The translations under genes and the position numbers were made by a program. A stretch of 64,000 nt of DNA from Girardinichthys multiradiatus (lineage: Eukaryota > Chordata > Actinopteri > Cyprinodontiformes > Goodeidae): positions 8,699,859-8,763,858 of the forward strand of contig NC_061802.1 in NCBI RefSeq assembly GCF_021462225.1, in the 5' to 3' direction. How positions within the stretch are numbered: position 1 is the first letter of the stretch; each line of letters opens with the position of its first letter. Shown here piece by piece: positions 23,750-35,964 of this stretch. The notes under the pieces are model-generated. The model was not told where the DNA came from. It saw only the letters and a list, made by a program, of their open reading frames with translations, and searched no databases.

Positions 23750-24118
23750 ATTAGGTGGCGTTGGCTTACTCTCGCTCGTCCTCTAGCTTGTACTCTTTAG
23801 TTTGATACCGCTCCATGGCTTCCCTCATTCTCCTGTCGTTATCCAGAGTGCTTCGTCTTGCCACCCGCAGCCCTCTCTGCCTTTCTTCTTTCACTCTGAG
23901 TCTGACGACAGCCATAGACTGAGCAGCAGGTCCTCCATTGTTGTTGTGTTTGTGTTACTAAAAATCACATCACATTACTTTTTCGGACTGTGGGTCTGGC
24001 TTGCTATTGACGATCCTTCCCGCATTGAGATGGTACTCAATTCTAATGGAAAACTAACCAAACCGTGTAGAGCTGACCTGACTCGAGTAGAGTAGGTACT
24101 AATGGAAAAAGACCATTA
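23750..24118. mobile_element. Likely DNA transposon relic (Harbinger-type, tentative)
   Basis: It contains a stretch reading ctccatggcttccctcattc and a right edge with gagtagagtaggtactaatgg followed by aaaaagaccattaatgg. I recognise this as the style of a widespread fish element whose ends read GGCC-TTTTCCA-TTAGTACC in reverse. The left terminal repeat was not located, so superfamily and limits are uncertain. Confidence 0.4.
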
Positions 24119-25427
24119 ATGGCCTCTCAAGACAAAAGTAGTGATAGCAAAGTCCCCACGTCAAATTTGAGTAAGTAGTTGAGATTTATATGACTGTGTC
24201 ACCAACTTTATTTTAGTGAGTCATGCAGTAGTTCGGGCAGTAGTTTCTCCACATCAGTCCTTGTTTTACTTACTTACTGAAGGTTAAGCTTCAAAACCAA
24301 ACGTAACTGTCAAAACGTTATTTTAAGGAAAGACTTTCACACCACCTAAACTGTTCAAACGTATGCAGTTTTCTCGTAACAAAATGTGTTTTGACCCTAA
24401 AAACTCACATTAAGGTAATCCAACACACATGGTGGACGAAAGCCAAGTAAAAACATAACATGCAATCAGACTGCTGAGAAAACAATTACTGAAGCTAAGT
24501 GGCTATGCTAAGCAAGAGTAGTTATTGATTTAACTTTGTACTGACGGAGGACACAGTAAAACAACTTTAAATAACAAGATGTTCTACCCTGAATAACTTT
24601 ATGCTCACAAACAACATCTGAAGTCACCTCGGTGGTCTGGCTGCTTGAGATATGTGTCCCACTTCACCCAAGTTTCCTGCATAGATGATTTTGAAGCAAA
24701 AATGCTCACTCCATCCATTTTCTGTTTTTGCCAAAAAACGTACACGTCCATTCAAGATAATCCTGGTAAGTGTTTTTTTAACAGAGAAAATAGCATGTAT
24801 CCTACCCACAAGTGTCCATTCACCATTTCAAACCAAGATGACACATGATTCACATTTAGTTATTTAACTCATATTTTATCAAGAGATATTGCTGCAAAAC
24901 CTTTTTGTCATCAAAAATTGCTTTTATAGTACTTGTCTACAATAAAAAATGAAAAGGCAGATTCTGGAGTATTTATATTTCATATTTTAGTACTTGTGGG
25001 CTTAAGGTCTGTAAAATGTGATGTTTGCCCTTTAAATCAATGTAAAGATGCTTATGAAGGAATAGCAAGTCATACCAAATTTTCTTCCATCCTTACAAGG
25101 TCTTAATATTGATTTACTGTAGAACAAAATTACTATTTTTAACTGATTTAATTTTAAAGGGTTATAACCAATTTCTTATTGTAACCACAGTAAAAAAACG
25201 CTTTTTCAGGTAGTCCCACGTGTTCTGTATTTTCTGCAAAAATCGCCGTTAGAATCAGAAAAACAAAATGTTTAGATAATCCTAATTATGCGTTGACCAG
25301 GTAAAAGCATGACTTTGTGGTGATTAGTAGTTTTTCTCTTTTGCAAAGATAATATATATATATATATATATATACAATCATAAATTTACATTTTTTGCTT
25401 GTTTTGTATGTTTGTGGTTTATTTTAG
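24119..25427. other. cachd1 intron with AT microsatellite
   Basis: No exon is seen. It holds an (AT)n run at 25352-25374; otherwise unassigned. Confidence 0.5.
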
Positions 25428-25544
25428 GAGCCGCTTGTGGCCAATGACATCCTGAACCACCCCAACTTTGTCAAAAAAAACCTTTGCAACAGCTTCAGCG
25501 ACCGCACAGTGCAGCGCTTCTACAAGTTCAACACCAGTATATTG
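25428..25544 (+). CDS. cachd1: cachd1 exon 15
   Basis: Acceptor tttattttag, donor atattg|gtaagt; codes w712-w750: [20 protein letters not shown] then [18 protein letters not shown]. Phase 0 at both ends. Confidence 0.96.
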
Positions 25545-25644
25545 GTAAGTCAGAAACAGATGCATCAGATAAGGTCTCCAATGTCTAAACAACGTTAAAC
25601 TATCTTGCAGTGTTGCACTGCCATCTTGTGGTGATAGACGGTAC

Positions 25645-27245
25645 TTTGATGTCACTTCAGAAGTTGTCGTCTTTGGACCGGAGTCTTTAAAAAAGAAACT
25701 GCTTAGTCAATCACTTAACCTGGATGGCATTAAATGAACCTCCGATAATAAAGTAAAAAACATTGGTGTTATTTTTGACCAGGACATGTCATTTAAATCC
25801 CATATTAAACAATTTTCTAGGATTTCCTTCCTTCACCTCCGGAACATTGACAAAATTAGGAATATCCTGTCCAGGAGTGACGCTGAAAAACTAGTCCATG
25901 CATTTGTTACTTCAAGGCTGGACTATTGTAATTCTTTACTATCAGGATGTCCACAAAATACAGTTAAAAGCCTTCAGCTGATTCAAAATGATGCAGCAAG
26001 AGTTCTGATGAAAATTAAAAAGAGAGATCATATTTCCCCCATTTTAGCTTCCCTTCATTGGCTCCCTGTTAAATCCAGAATATAATTTAAAGTTCTCCTC
26101 CTCACATATAAATCCCTTAATGATTTAGCTCCATCATACATCAGAGATCTGATTGTTCCATATGTTCCTAACAGAGCACTTCGTTCTCAGACTGCAGGTT
26201 TACTGGTGGTTCATAGAGTCTCTAGAAGTAGAATGGGAGGCAGATTCTTTAGTTATCAGGCTCCTCTCCTGTGGAACCAGCTCCCAGTTTTAGTCCGTGA
26301 GGCAGACACCCTGTCTACTTTTAAGGCTAGGCTTAAAACTTTACTTTTTCATAAAGCTTATAGTTAGAGTGGCTTAGGTTATCCTGAGCCACATAATGAC
26401 CACTTTCACTCTCTTCGCTACATTCTCACACTACTCTCCAATTTTGCATTATTTGTTGTTATTTCAGCTTTTAACTTTGTTCTCTCTTTTCTCTTCCTAG
26501 AAGCTACACCTGGCCTGGCTCTGTATCTACCTGTAACACCTTTCTGAATCGTCTGAGCTTCTGCTGGCAACAACTTAATGCTCACCTTCTACAGATGATC
26601 CACATGGCCTTGTCTTTCAGTGTTTAACCCTTTCTCTCTCCTAGACATAGCTACTGACTGAGCTTAACTGTGACTAACTCTATGTGCTCTCTTTTAGACT
26701 CTAACCTTGAAAACTGGCTCAGAGTTTATCTGTTCTTTCTTTCTAGATGAAACGACTAAAGGAGCTACATCCATTAACATTTACTTTTCCTTCCCATAGA
26801 AAGGACTCCTGGATCAGTGCTTCTTTGTTCTCTTTGTGTCTCTGCTCTGTTCTCTCAAACCCCCAGTCAGTCGTGGCAGATGGCCGCTCACACTGAGCCT
26901 GGTTCTGCTGGAGGTTTCTTCCTGTTAAAAGGGAGTTTTTCCTCTCCACTGTCGCTACATGCATGCTCAGTATGAGGGATTGCTGCAAAGTCAACGCCAG
27001 TGACTGTCCACTGTTTCTACATGCTCATCCAGGAGGAGTGAATGCTGCAAGTCACTGACTGGATGTAATCTGCTGGGTTTCCTTAGACAGAAAAACTTTT
27101 TATTCAATTTGAATAAATAACTAACTCTGACAGCACTGTTCAATGGTTAGGATTAATTGGAATGTATGAACCTGACTGTTGTGAAGTGCCTTGAGACGAC
27201 ATGTTGTGAATTGGCGCTATATAAATAAAACAGAATTGAACTTCT
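25645..27245 (+). mobile_element. LINE of the L2/CR1 group, 5'-truncated 3' end
   Basis: Sense-strand pseudogene of the reverse transcriptase C-terminal region: VVVFGPESLKKK, NIGVIFDQDMSFKSHIKQ, FVTSRLDYCNSLLSGCPQN, ILASLHWLPVKSRI-stop-FKVLLLTYKSLNDLAPSYI, then GRFFSYQAPLLWNQLPVLVRE. Stops at about 25713 and 26083 break it. A long 3' UTR ends in gaattggcgctatataaata plus aaacagaattgaa, the usual 3' tail of fish L2-type LINEs. It lies in a cachd1 intron; clade assignment is from memory of family patterns. Confidence 0.85.
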
Positions 27246-27440
27246 CCTATTTTAAAATTAAAATTGAGCTTTTTAATGCAGTCTTGTTAATAAATGACCA
27301 ACAAACTTAAACCATGTTTCTTTAAAAATGTGTTTTGATTTAAGTTAAGTTGAATTATAAAGCATAAAATGCATATTAAAATATAACTGCTCAACTGGTT
27401 GGTTGATACGAGTTTATCTCCTTAATTCTTACTCACTCAG

Positions 27441-27601
27441 GGAGATCTCACTAACCTCGTTCATGGCAGCCATTGCTCTAAGTATCGCCTGACCAGAATC
27501 CCCGGCACCAATGCATTTGCTGGCATCGTCAATGAGACGTGCGACTCGCTGGCTTTCTGCGCCTGCAGCACGGTGGACCGCCTCTGCCTCAACTGCCACA
27601 G
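27441..27601 (+). CDS. cachd1: cachd1 exon 16, start of Cys-rich segment
   Basis: Acceptor actcactcag, donor cacag|gtgatt; codes w751-w803: GDLTNLVHGSHCSKYRL, IPGTNAFAGIVNETCDSLAF and CACSTVDRLCLNCH. Many cysteines and an NET sequon indicate a disulfide-rich extracellular stalk. Confidence 0.96.
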
Positions 27602-27856
27602 GTGATTGCACACTCTGCATGTTTTTGTTTGACCATAGAAAATTATTCTTCTTTAAAAAAAAAAAAAACAAGATTATGGGTTTTTTTTTTTAAGTCGAGG
27701 CATGAACAGGGTTTTTATAGTTTACCCAGCATCAGAACTGCATTATGGTTTTCGGGCAGGTGATCTCTTTATTTAATCAAAAATGTTTTAACTCTAAAGT
27801 ACGACAACAGTATTTTTCCGTTACTTTTAAACTAACTGATCGGTATACTTGTGCAG

Positions 27857-27943
27857 GATGGAGCAGAATGAGTGTGAGTGTCCATGTGAGTGCCCTCTGG
27901 AGGTCAATGAGTGTACAGGCAACCTCAGCAATGCTGAAAACAG
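27857..27943 (+). CDS. cachd1: cachd1 exon 17, Cys-rich segment
   Basis: Acceptor cttgtgcag, donor aacag|gtcagt; 87 bases coding w804-w832: MEQNECECPCECPLEVNEC and TGNLSNAEN. Six cysteines lie within 18 residues, plus an NLS sequon. Confidence 0.95.
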
Positions 27944-28579
27944 GTCAGTCACACAAAGGAAGCAAAGTTCACTACTATAGGTACAAACACCAGTTTGTTT
28001 CTTGAATGATAACAGAGAAAGTGACCAAAGGTTTAGAGTAATTTGGTGATGAAGCCAAATAATGAACAAACAGCTTGAAAACATGCAGCGTAATTTAGAC
28101 ACAGGATTGGGTGTGCAGGCAGAACGGTGGAAGTCCAGAAGAGAGCGCCATAACCATACATCAGGACAGCAGGAGAACTGCACAATATTTTCAGATGGCT
28201 CATAAGAAATACATTATCTCTCAGTCTGACAATAGCAATCTCTTACATTTCAGAGTAAAATGACATGAAAAACCTTTTTTAAAGAAGCACTAACTGACTG
28301 CACTCCGTTCCTGTAGGGCTTCACGGTGGGCTTAGAGTCAAAGCCAGATGGAAATGCTGTTTTTTCTGTGATTCAGATAAACAGTATCTCTGTCTTCTGT
28401 TTTAATTGCTATTATGTTGTGTGAAATTCTCTACGTAGAACATTTACCTTGGATATTAATTGATCTCCAGATCATTATTTTAATTTTGGGGTTTTAATGA
28501 TTAATTTAAAGTGTTCTTCTTGCTAGTGACTGAGGATTATTCCACTTCAAATCAGAATTTTTTCTTCACATTTGCTACA

Positions 28580-29620
28580 CAAGTTCATACTAACATACAT
28601 ACATCCCTACAAAGGTACGGAGGAAATGTTTCTTAGCAGGTTGCAAGTCGACCGGACACTTTTAATCACTATCAGAAAGCAACTGGCATAACATTCTGGC
28701 AGGATATTTTACCACGTTTCTTAGCAGAATTGCTACCTTCTTTTAAGCATAGTAGCGTAATAGATAGCAAGCATAGCATTAAATCAGTTTTGATGTGTGT
28801 TTGGGATCTGTGTCCTGTTGCAACATCCAGGGGCGACTAAGTTTCAGTCATTTACCTGCTGACCTGAAGTAAAGTTCAATAATTTAGAAGTAGTCGTCCT
28901 TCTTCAATACTCTTTGTGCAATCCACCAATACCTCTTGCAGTGAAAAAGGCCCTCGGCAAATCAGTGCCACCACCATGCCTGACAATTGGTACAGAATGC
29001 TTAGAAAACTTTAAAGGCCTGCTTCTTAATCTTGTGTGCTGTGCAGTGTAGTCTTTGTCCTTGCTGACTTCAAATCTTTTCTGCAGAATGCATTTGACTT
29101 ACCCATGTGTGCAGCTTTAAACATTGGTTTAACTTAAAGGAGTTTATTTTGGAGCATCTTTCTTGGTCAGCGTCCTTCCAGTATGTTTTGATCTTAAACT
29201 GGCTTCCCTGTGGGCAGAGACACTGCTGTTTGAGCATCATCCATCTAACGGCATGGGTGATCTTTTGGTCCCTGGGTTCTTCTTCAACATCCTGAGCACG
29301 TCGCTTTGATGGTGACTGTTTGTTGTTACGGTTTAACACATCAGGATGGATATAGTGTCTTAACATTAAGCTTCTGCACTGGTCCTGACCTCAACCCTGT
29401 TGGGTTTATGTGCTATGCTTAAAAGCAGAGTCTGTGCAAGGAAACTAACCAATTTAAATGACCTCCACCTTATCCAGTTTGGATAAGAGGCTTGTTGATG
29501 TTTATCACAAATGTCTTGCTGAGATATTTAAGCCAATTTTAATGGGGGTGTATGTGTATGTTTGAGCGTGTCCTGTGTGGATTATCCAATAAAGTCAGAC
29601 TCGAGGTTATTTGGTTTAAA
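28580..29620 (-). mobile_element. Decayed Tc1-like element (probable)
   Basis: Fragments such as gtgccaccaccatgcctgaca, ttctttggtccctgg-like text and gggggtgtatgtgtatg at the right edge recall a fish Tc1 family read on the minus strand. No open frame remains. The assignment rests on remembered patterns only. Confidence 0.4.
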
Positions 29621-30220
29621 ATGATCCTACCCTTGAAAAACATCTGTTTAGATAAATCCATGGAAGACAAAAAATGAAATATGCAGCTCATATTATTCAT
29701 GCATCTTTGATTAAGATCAAACTACTTTGACACTGAACTTTTATCCATGTATAAGCAGTTTTCCCGCATCCCTTTAGGAGCGGTATATATGAACTGTATT
29801 GTAGATATAGATGTTTTTGTGTGTTTCCTCACCTTCCTCTCTTTATTTCACCGCCTTACCATTAATCCTCGCCACTCTGCATCTGTCCATCATTCTGTCT
29901 ATCATTCCTGTTGTTTCACCCACCTCCTTTCATCAGCCATCAGCTGCTTATGACAGCATGTCAGAGTTTCAGATCCCTTCTTTATTTAATTAGTATTTTT
30001 ACTGTCACTTTCTTGTCTTTTTTTGTGTTGCGGTGCTTCACCAGACCTTGTATGACAATGTTTATTCCCTTCAGCTCCCCAGCTTTGTTGCATAAATATA
30101 TTTTCATGCTTAGATTTGAAAGGCTGTTTTGTGTTGATTTTTCTTCCTCTTTTTTTATTGTGACCAAAAAAAGCGTCTATCTTTGTTTTTCCTTCTTCAC
30201 CATGTGGGTTTGTTGTACAG

Positions 30221-30337
30221 GAACCCCAGCTGCGAGGTGCATCAAGAACCCGTCAGCTTCAGTGTGATTGATCCCGGTCTGTACGACACTTTGCCACAAT
30301 GTATCAACACCCGCTGCAGCCAGAGATACACCAGCAG
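30221..30337 (+). CDS. cachd1: cachd1 exon 18
   Basis: Acceptor ttgttgtacag, donor agcag|gtgcac; codes w833-w871: NPSCEVHQEPVSFSVIDPGL and PQCINTRCSQRYTS. The cysteine spacing continues the extracellular stalk. Confidence 0.95.
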
Positions 30338-30600
30338 GTGCACACACTCATTCTTGTAGATGGTCATTGTATTTAAACTTAAATGTACTGTAGCTACGAA
30401 GTCCTTTATTGGAACTGACATTACTCTCTGTTAATAGCATATTACCCCTAACAGGTAAATTACTGCAAATGTGGAGAATATAACTCCTTTACGTTCAAAC
30501 ATTACTACTGCATCCACTCCCGGCATATATCTGCATCATGATATAATCCCTTCATGTTTATATTCTGGATCTAATTTCTGTGTTCTGCTGTGTGTTTCAG

Positions 30601-30752
30601 TGACTGTTTCGGTGTGTTGGACTGTGAGTGGTGCATGGTGGACAGTGATGGTAAGACCCACCTGGACAAGCCGTACTGCGCCCTGCAGAAGGAGTGTTTT
30701 GGGGGCATCGTTGGAGCCAAGAGTCCCTACGCAGATGGCCTGGGTCTTCTTG
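30601..30752 (+). CDS. cachd1: cachd1 exon 19, juxtamembrane Cys-rich module
   Basis: Acceptor tgtgtttcag, donor cttg|gtaagt; codes w872-w922: DCFGVLDCEWCMVDSDGKTH, KPYCALQKECFGGIVGAKSP. The CxxC-like spacing resembles the PSI-like stalk before the membrane in CACHD1. Confidence 0.96.
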
Positions 30753-31175
30753 GTAAGTTAAGGAAACAGGATTATTCAAATAATTGTACATTTTTTTCAG
30801 CACATTCAGAAATAAAATTCACAACCAGCAACAAAACAAGAGAAAAACACATTTACTTTGAAATGGCAGCTTGCTGGTCATGCAATTTATGGACAATTAT
30901 CCCTTTTCCCCCCTCTTTCTGTTGCTTGGATATTTTCTCAACAGCTTTGGCTGTCTGCCTTGTGTTAAATAATCTTTCACACTTAGAAAAAAAAACAGAA
31001 ATAAAGTATAAAGATGTATCAGCATCGCTGCAGGGGCTTGGATCTGAGCACAAACAGTTTTGATATTCTCTCTAGTTCTGACTTTCAGCCGTTGCAGAAA
31101 TTCTTGTGGGCTTTTTAACTGATGTTCTTCCTCATATCCTTTTCTTCTTCATCATTCTCATTGCTTCTTTCGCAG

Positions 31176-31337
31176 ATGAGGAAGTGGCATCTTTGAACAT
31201 GATCAAGAGCGCCCCCGTAGGTCCGGTCGCTGGGGGCATCATGGGATGCATCATGGTGCTGGTGCTGGCGGTGTACGCCTACAGACATCAGATCCACAGA
31301 CGCTCGCATCAGCACATGTCACCACTGGCTGCACAGG
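31176..31337 (+). CDS. cachd1: cachd1 exon 20, transmembrane segment
   Basis: Acceptor tctttcgcag, donor cacagg|gtgagt; codes w923-w976. It holds the single membrane helix GGIMGCIMVLVLAVYAY followed by the basic stop-transfer run RHQIHRRSHQH. Sequence before it is extracellular, after it cytoplasmic. Confidence 0.97.
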
Positions 31338-31416
31338 GTGAGTGTGGGGACAGGTTTATGCATTTAAAGAGATTGTGTGTTTTTTCTCCTCCATTAAATA
31401 AAAGGCACCTGCGTAG

Positions 31417-31575
31417 GGGGCATGGCATAGCGGTAGAGTGCAAGAACCATATACGGAGGCCTCAGTCCTGGAAGCAGCATTCTGGGTTCAATTCCCGACC
31501 CCGGAGACCTATGCTGCATGTCTTCCCCCTCTTTTCAACCCCACTTTCTGTCTGCCCGCTTTGGGAAAAAATACA
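31417..31575 (+). mobile_element. tRNA-derived SINE
   Basis: The tRNA-like head has a box A-like region (tagcggtagagtgc) and a clear box B (gggttcaattcccgacc at 31484-31500). A tail (gcatgtcttccccctctttt) typical of fish tRNA SINEs follows. It is not a functional tRNA: no proper cloverleaf can be drawn. Confidence 0.75.
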
Positions 31576-32147
31576 ATTAGTAAATAAAGGCAACTGCAAA
31601 TGGAGTTATTTTCTAAATAACCAAAAACAGAAAGAGTGCCTTATAAAAGTATTCATACCCCAGAAAGATTTTCACATTTAAGTGGGTTACAACCACAGAT
31701 TTCAATGTATAATAGTAAGATTTCATTTGGTTGACCAACACAAAGTAGTACATTATTGTTGAGTTTTATTAGTTTTATTTTTCACAAATAAATATCAAAA
31801 AAGTGTGGCCCTTTTAATCTGATACCCCTGAATAAACCCAAGTGCTGCCATTGACTTTCAACAGTAACTAAGGCAAATTGAACCTCAGTATAAATGCAGC
31901 TGTTCTATAAAAACCTCAGAGGTTTGTTAGTGCATAAACAGAATCATGAAAACAAATAAAAACCAAATTCTTCAGCTTTTTTATTTGTCAAACATGTTGG
32001 GTGCCAGTCACTCTCTTGTAATAAAATAAAACCATCTTGGGATCAAATCTGCACAGTATTTTCTAAAATATTAGGATACAAAATACCCAAAAGTGTGGAA
32101 ACGTTTCTTTTTTGCCACTTTAATGAGCTTTTGGTTAAGAGAAAAGA

Positions 32148-33523
32148 TTGGCAAGACACACTCAATAAAGGAGTGGTTCTGCAGGTGGGGACCACAGACC
32201 ACTTCTCAGTACCTATGCTTTCTGGCTGATGTTTTGGTCACTTTTGAATGTTGGTGGTGCTTTCACACTCGTGGTAGCATGAGACGGACTCTACAACCCA
32301 CACAAGTGGCTCAGGTGGTGCAGCTCATCCAGGCTGGTACATCAATGCGAGCTGTGGCAAGAAGGTTTGCTGTGTCTGTCAGCGTAGTGTCCAGAGACTG
32401 GAGGCGCTACCAGAAGACAGGCCAGTATACCAGGAGACGTGGAGGAGGCTGTAGGAGGGCAACAACCCAGCAGTAGGACCGTTACCTCCGCCTTTGTGCA
32501 AGGAGGAACAGGAGGAGCATTGCCAGAGCCCTGGAAAATGACCTCCAGCAGGCCACAAATGTGCATGTGTCTGCACAAACGGTTAGAAACCGACTCCATG
32601 AGGATGGTATGAGGGCCTGACGTCCACAAATGGGGGTTGTGCTCACAGCCCAACACCATGCCGGATGCTTGGAATTTGCCAGAGAACACCAGGATTGGTA
32701 AATTCGCCACTGGCGCCCTGTGCTCTTCACAGATGAAAGCAGGTTCACATTGAGCACATGTGACAGACGTGACAGAGTCTGGAGACACCGTGGAGAGCGA
32801 TCTGCTGCCTGCAACAACTTTGGTGTGGGGTGGCATTTCTTTGGAGGGCCGCATGACCCTCCATGTGCTCGCCAGAGGTAGCCTGACTGCCATTAGGTAC
32901 CGAGATGAGACCCTCAGACCCCTTGTGAGACCATATGCTGGTGCAGTTGGTCCTGGGTTCCTCCTAATGCAGGACAATGCTAGACCTCATGTGGCTGGAG
33001 TGTGTCAGCAGTTCCTGCAAGATGAAGACATTGAAGCTATGGACTGGCCCGCCCGTTCCCCAGACCTGAATCCGATTGAGCACATCTGGGACATCATGTC
33101 TCGCTCCATCCACCAATGTCACGTTGCACCACAGACTGTCCAGGAGTTGGTGTATGCTTTAGTCCAGGTCTGGGAGGAGATCCCTCAGGAGACCGTCTCA
33201 TCAGGAGCATGCCCAGGCGTTGTAGGGAGGTCATAGAGGCACATGGAGGCCACACACAATACTGAGCCTCATTTTGACTTGTTTTAAGGACATTACATCA
33301 AAGTTGGATCAGCCTGTAGTGTGTTTTTCCACTTTAATTTTGTGTGTAACTCCAAATCCAGGCCTCCATTGGTTAATAAATTTGATTCTCATTGATGATT
33401 TTTGTGTGATTTTGTTGTCAGCACATTCAACTTGGTACAGAACAAAGTATTCAATGAGAATATTTCATTCATTCAGATCTAGGATGTGTTATTTGAGTGT
33501 TCCCTTTCTTTTTTTGATCAGTG
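32148..33523 (+). mobile_element. Tc1/mariner transposon, family A, 5'-truncated copy
   Basis: Sister of the copy at 5996-7285, sense to cachd1. Homology starts at about 32148 (caagacacactcaataaagg) and ends with the terminal repeat tttttttgatcagtg and TA at 33524-33525. The 5' terminal repeat is missing. The transposase starts at 32279 ([18 protein letters not shown]), stops at 32474 (CAG to TAG after ATTQQ), and is further broken. Confidence 0.9.
32279..33236 (+). pseudogene. Tc1 family A transposase, inactivated
   Basis: The N-terminal DNA-binding part reads [26 protein letters not shown] to a stop at 32474. After several stops and a deletion near 32815 (about 35 bases missing relative to the copy at 5996) the frame resumes as VWGGISLEGRMTLHVL, MQDNARPHVAGV and SPDLNPIEHIWD. 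The catalytic Asp and Glu residues of the second half are kept, unlike the other copy. A C-terminal frameshift gives a false end at 33236. Confidence 0.88.
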
Positions 33524-33527
33524 TATG

Positions 33528-33533
<6 letters not shown>

Positions 33534-33562
<29 letters not shown>
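33534..33562. repeat. (AT)n microsatellite followed by (AC)n
   Basis: A dinucleotide AT run immediately downstream of the Tc1 right end, followed by a short AC run to about 33580. Confidence 0.95.
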
Positions 33563-33569
<7 letters not shown>

Positions 33570-34042
33570 CACACACACACTATGGAAACGATTACATGTA
33601 GTCTGAGATTAAAAGGAGATGCCTTTCCTAGAAAACGGGAGAAATGGACTTCCTACCTTCATATGCTATGGAAGCTGGAGTGGACTGGAGAGCCCCATGT
33701 TTTTTTTATCTGTTGGGTTGTTCTGTCGTAAATAATGAAAATGTGAACAAAAAGCATAAGTAAAAAAAAAAATTTAAAAGCTTCTATAAATTTTCTTCCA
33801 TTTTAAAATTGTGCACTATTTTGTTTTGGTCAATGACGTAAAAACCCAATAAAGTGCATTAATGTTTCTGATGGTAACTTGACGAAATGTGAAAACTTGC
33901 AAGGGAATAAATACTCTAAAACCCAAAAGCTACATGTGAAAGACCTTATTGCTATAGTAATGAGATGTAAGAAATTATTTTTTAAAAAGTCCGCTTTAAA
34001 AAAACTTCTCATTTTGCTCATTTGTTTCCCCTCTTCCTGCAG

Positions 34043-34120
34043 AAATGTCAGTGAGAATGTCCAACCTCGATAACGAGAGGGACGAGAGGGATGAAGACAG
34101 TCATGAGGACAGAGGGATCA
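34043..34120 (+). CDS. cachd1: cachd1 exon 21, cytoplasmic tail
   Basis: Acceptor cttcctgcag, donor gatca|gtaagt; 78 bases coding w977-w1002: MSVRMSNLDNERDERDED and SHEDRG. It is a charged low-complexity tail segment conserved in the family. Confidence 0.95.
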
Positions 34121-34243
34121 GTAAGTGTGCCGCTTTACAGCTTTTTACTAAATCAAAGTACCTTTTTTTCATGTTTCTCACCTCCTATTTAATAAAGTTT
34201 CTGTCTATTGCTTTGCTCACCTGTGTGCCGTCTTAACTTTCAG

Positions 34244-34345
34244 TCAGTAACACCAGGTTCATAGCTGCAGTCATTGAGAGACACACTCACAGTCCTGAAC
34301 GGAGACGGAGGTACTGGGGGCGATCGGGGACAGAGAGTGACCACG
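34244..34345 (+). CDS. cachd1: cachd1 exon 22, cytoplasmic tail
   Basis: Acceptor taactttcag, donor cacg|gtaagg; codes w1003-w1036: SNTRFIAAVIERHTHSPER, RRRYWGRSGTESDH. The basic RRRR cluster and Ser-rich patch may be phosphorylation or sorting sites; that is inference. Confidence 0.96.
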
Positions 34346-34556
34346 GTAAGGCATCAGATGTGCACATAGACCTGTGACATGTACAAAGTCTGTGTTTTAA
34401 CTTTCAGTGTGGTTGTTAAAACACATCAATACTGAAGGAAAGCGTGAAAGCAAATATCTGTTTAAGGAATTTCTGTTTTTTAGTTTATTAAAAATTGCTC
34501 TTATCCTATTTTCTTCCTGGATTTCCTGTTTTCGTCTGACTAAAAACAGATCTATT

Positions 34557-34720
34557 AAACATGTGGCTCAGTTAGTAGAGCAGTGGCTATAGTCCTTGAC
34601 GCAGATGGCCTGGGTTTGATTCCTGGTCTTGGCCCTTTCGCTTTTTTTCCCACCCTCCTTCCTGTCTGATTACTGCACAATAAAGAGCAGTAGTACCAAA
34701 AACAAATCCAAAAAAATAGA
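34557..34720 (+). mobile_element. tRNA-derived SINE, decayed
   Basis: Head gtggctcagttagtagagca (box A-like) and ggtttgattcctggtc (box B-like), then cttcctgtctgattactgcac and a short A-rich tail. Same general SINE type as 31417-31575. Confidence 0.65.
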
Positions 34721-34879
34721 TATCCCCTAATTAGTAAGTAATTCAAATATTTTTTTAATGTCACTATTACTGTAAAGCCTCCTGATGTTTATTATATAAC
34801 ATAGTGACCAAACAGTATCATGAAATTGAAATTAAAACAGAAACTTTTAGGATGCATGCAAATATAAAATATGCAAAGA

Positions 34880-35405
34880 TGTAGCAGAATAATAACACTG
34901 CATATCACCCTAAATAAACCATTCCCACTATGAAACACGGTGGTGGCAACATCATGCTGCGGTGAGTTTTTTTCCTTAGCGGGGGCAGGGATGCTGGTCT
35001 GAGTTAATGGGAAGATGGACACAGCTAAATACAAATCAGTACTGGAAGAAAACCTGTCAGAGGCTTAAAAAGACAACAACCCTAAACATATAGACAGAGC
35101 TTCAATTTGGGTGTTAAAATGGCCCAGCCAAAGTCCAGACTGTAATCCAAATCTGTGGCAAGCCTTAAAAAAATCTTCCTTACAGATCATCCAGTTAACT
35201 GAGCTGTATTACAAATAAGAATGGGCAAAAATTGGTCTGTGCAAAGCTGGTAGCCGGAAAAACTTGAAGCCGATATTGCAGTTACTAGGATGGGTAAATA
35301 CAAATGCTTACAAAACTTTTTGAACCTTTTTTTGTCAAGAATTTTTAAATCATCATTTTCCTTTAAGCTTATAATGCTCAACTACCTTGTGTTAAACATT
35401 AAACC
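34880..35405 (+). mobile_element. Decayed Tc1-like element, family C
   Basis: The sense strand carries cactatgaaacacggtggtgg and caacatcatgctgcgg (once MKHGGGNIMLW), aatggcccagccaaagtccag, and aagaatgggcaaaaattgg. These are the successive blocks of the Tc1 catalytic domain, but stops and shifts are throughout. Confidence 0.6.
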
Positions 35406-35964
35406 AATGCCTTTTCCAAGCCCCGTAACCTACTGGGACACATAGACAACAGGAAAACCTTCCTTTTACAGTATTTCATGGAACATAAAACTGGATAGAT
35501 GAGCTTCACAAACATGAATCTTCAATTATTCAGATCAGCCGCACATCCTCCCTGCGCTCCTAGTTCTGTGGCACCGGTTGAGCTCTCCCTTTATTCTTTA
35601 CACTAATCACAAGCCCAGGACCCTGATTTTCTCCTGTCTATAGCCTGCGCTTGCTAGCTCATGTTCACTTTCTGAGATTTTTCTAAGTCTGACACTTGCT
35701 GTGGACGGACACTTTCACCCACACAGCCTCTCTGCCTCCCACATATGTGGCATCATTCCACATCCTGGCAACCAGGATCTCTGGTACTTGTTGCATAACT
35801 GATGTTTGAAGGAGAACAAGGGTGAACATAAGGGGAAGAGAGTGGGCTAAAATGAAACCAGATCAAAATATGGTAGCTTTTTTTGCTGAATGTATCACCA
35901 CAGATGGGGAAACAGAACAAATGAGATTCTAGTTGTACCCCTTGTACCTTTCATGCATGCAGCG

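Larger units (their letters stand above)
31640..33910 (+). mobile_element. Decayed Tc1-like element, family C, split by a later Tc1
   Basis: A left end (gccttataaaagtattcatac, gaccaacacaaagtag) at about 31640-31960 and a right end (aaaacccaataaagtgcatt, aaaacttgcaagggaataaata) at about 33815-33905 belong to the same family and are in compatible orientation. The family A copy at 32148-33523 lies between them, so I infer a younger insertion into an older element. The coding part is mostly lost. Confidence 0.5.

Noticed and set aside
30601..31063. Exon read as a 157-residue protein starting at an internal ATG
   Set aside because: It is cachd1 exon 19 read through its donor into the intron.
31417..31510. 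Possible tRNA gene from box A and box B matches
   Set aside because: The acceptor and anticodon stems do not pair, and the tail is that of a SINE.
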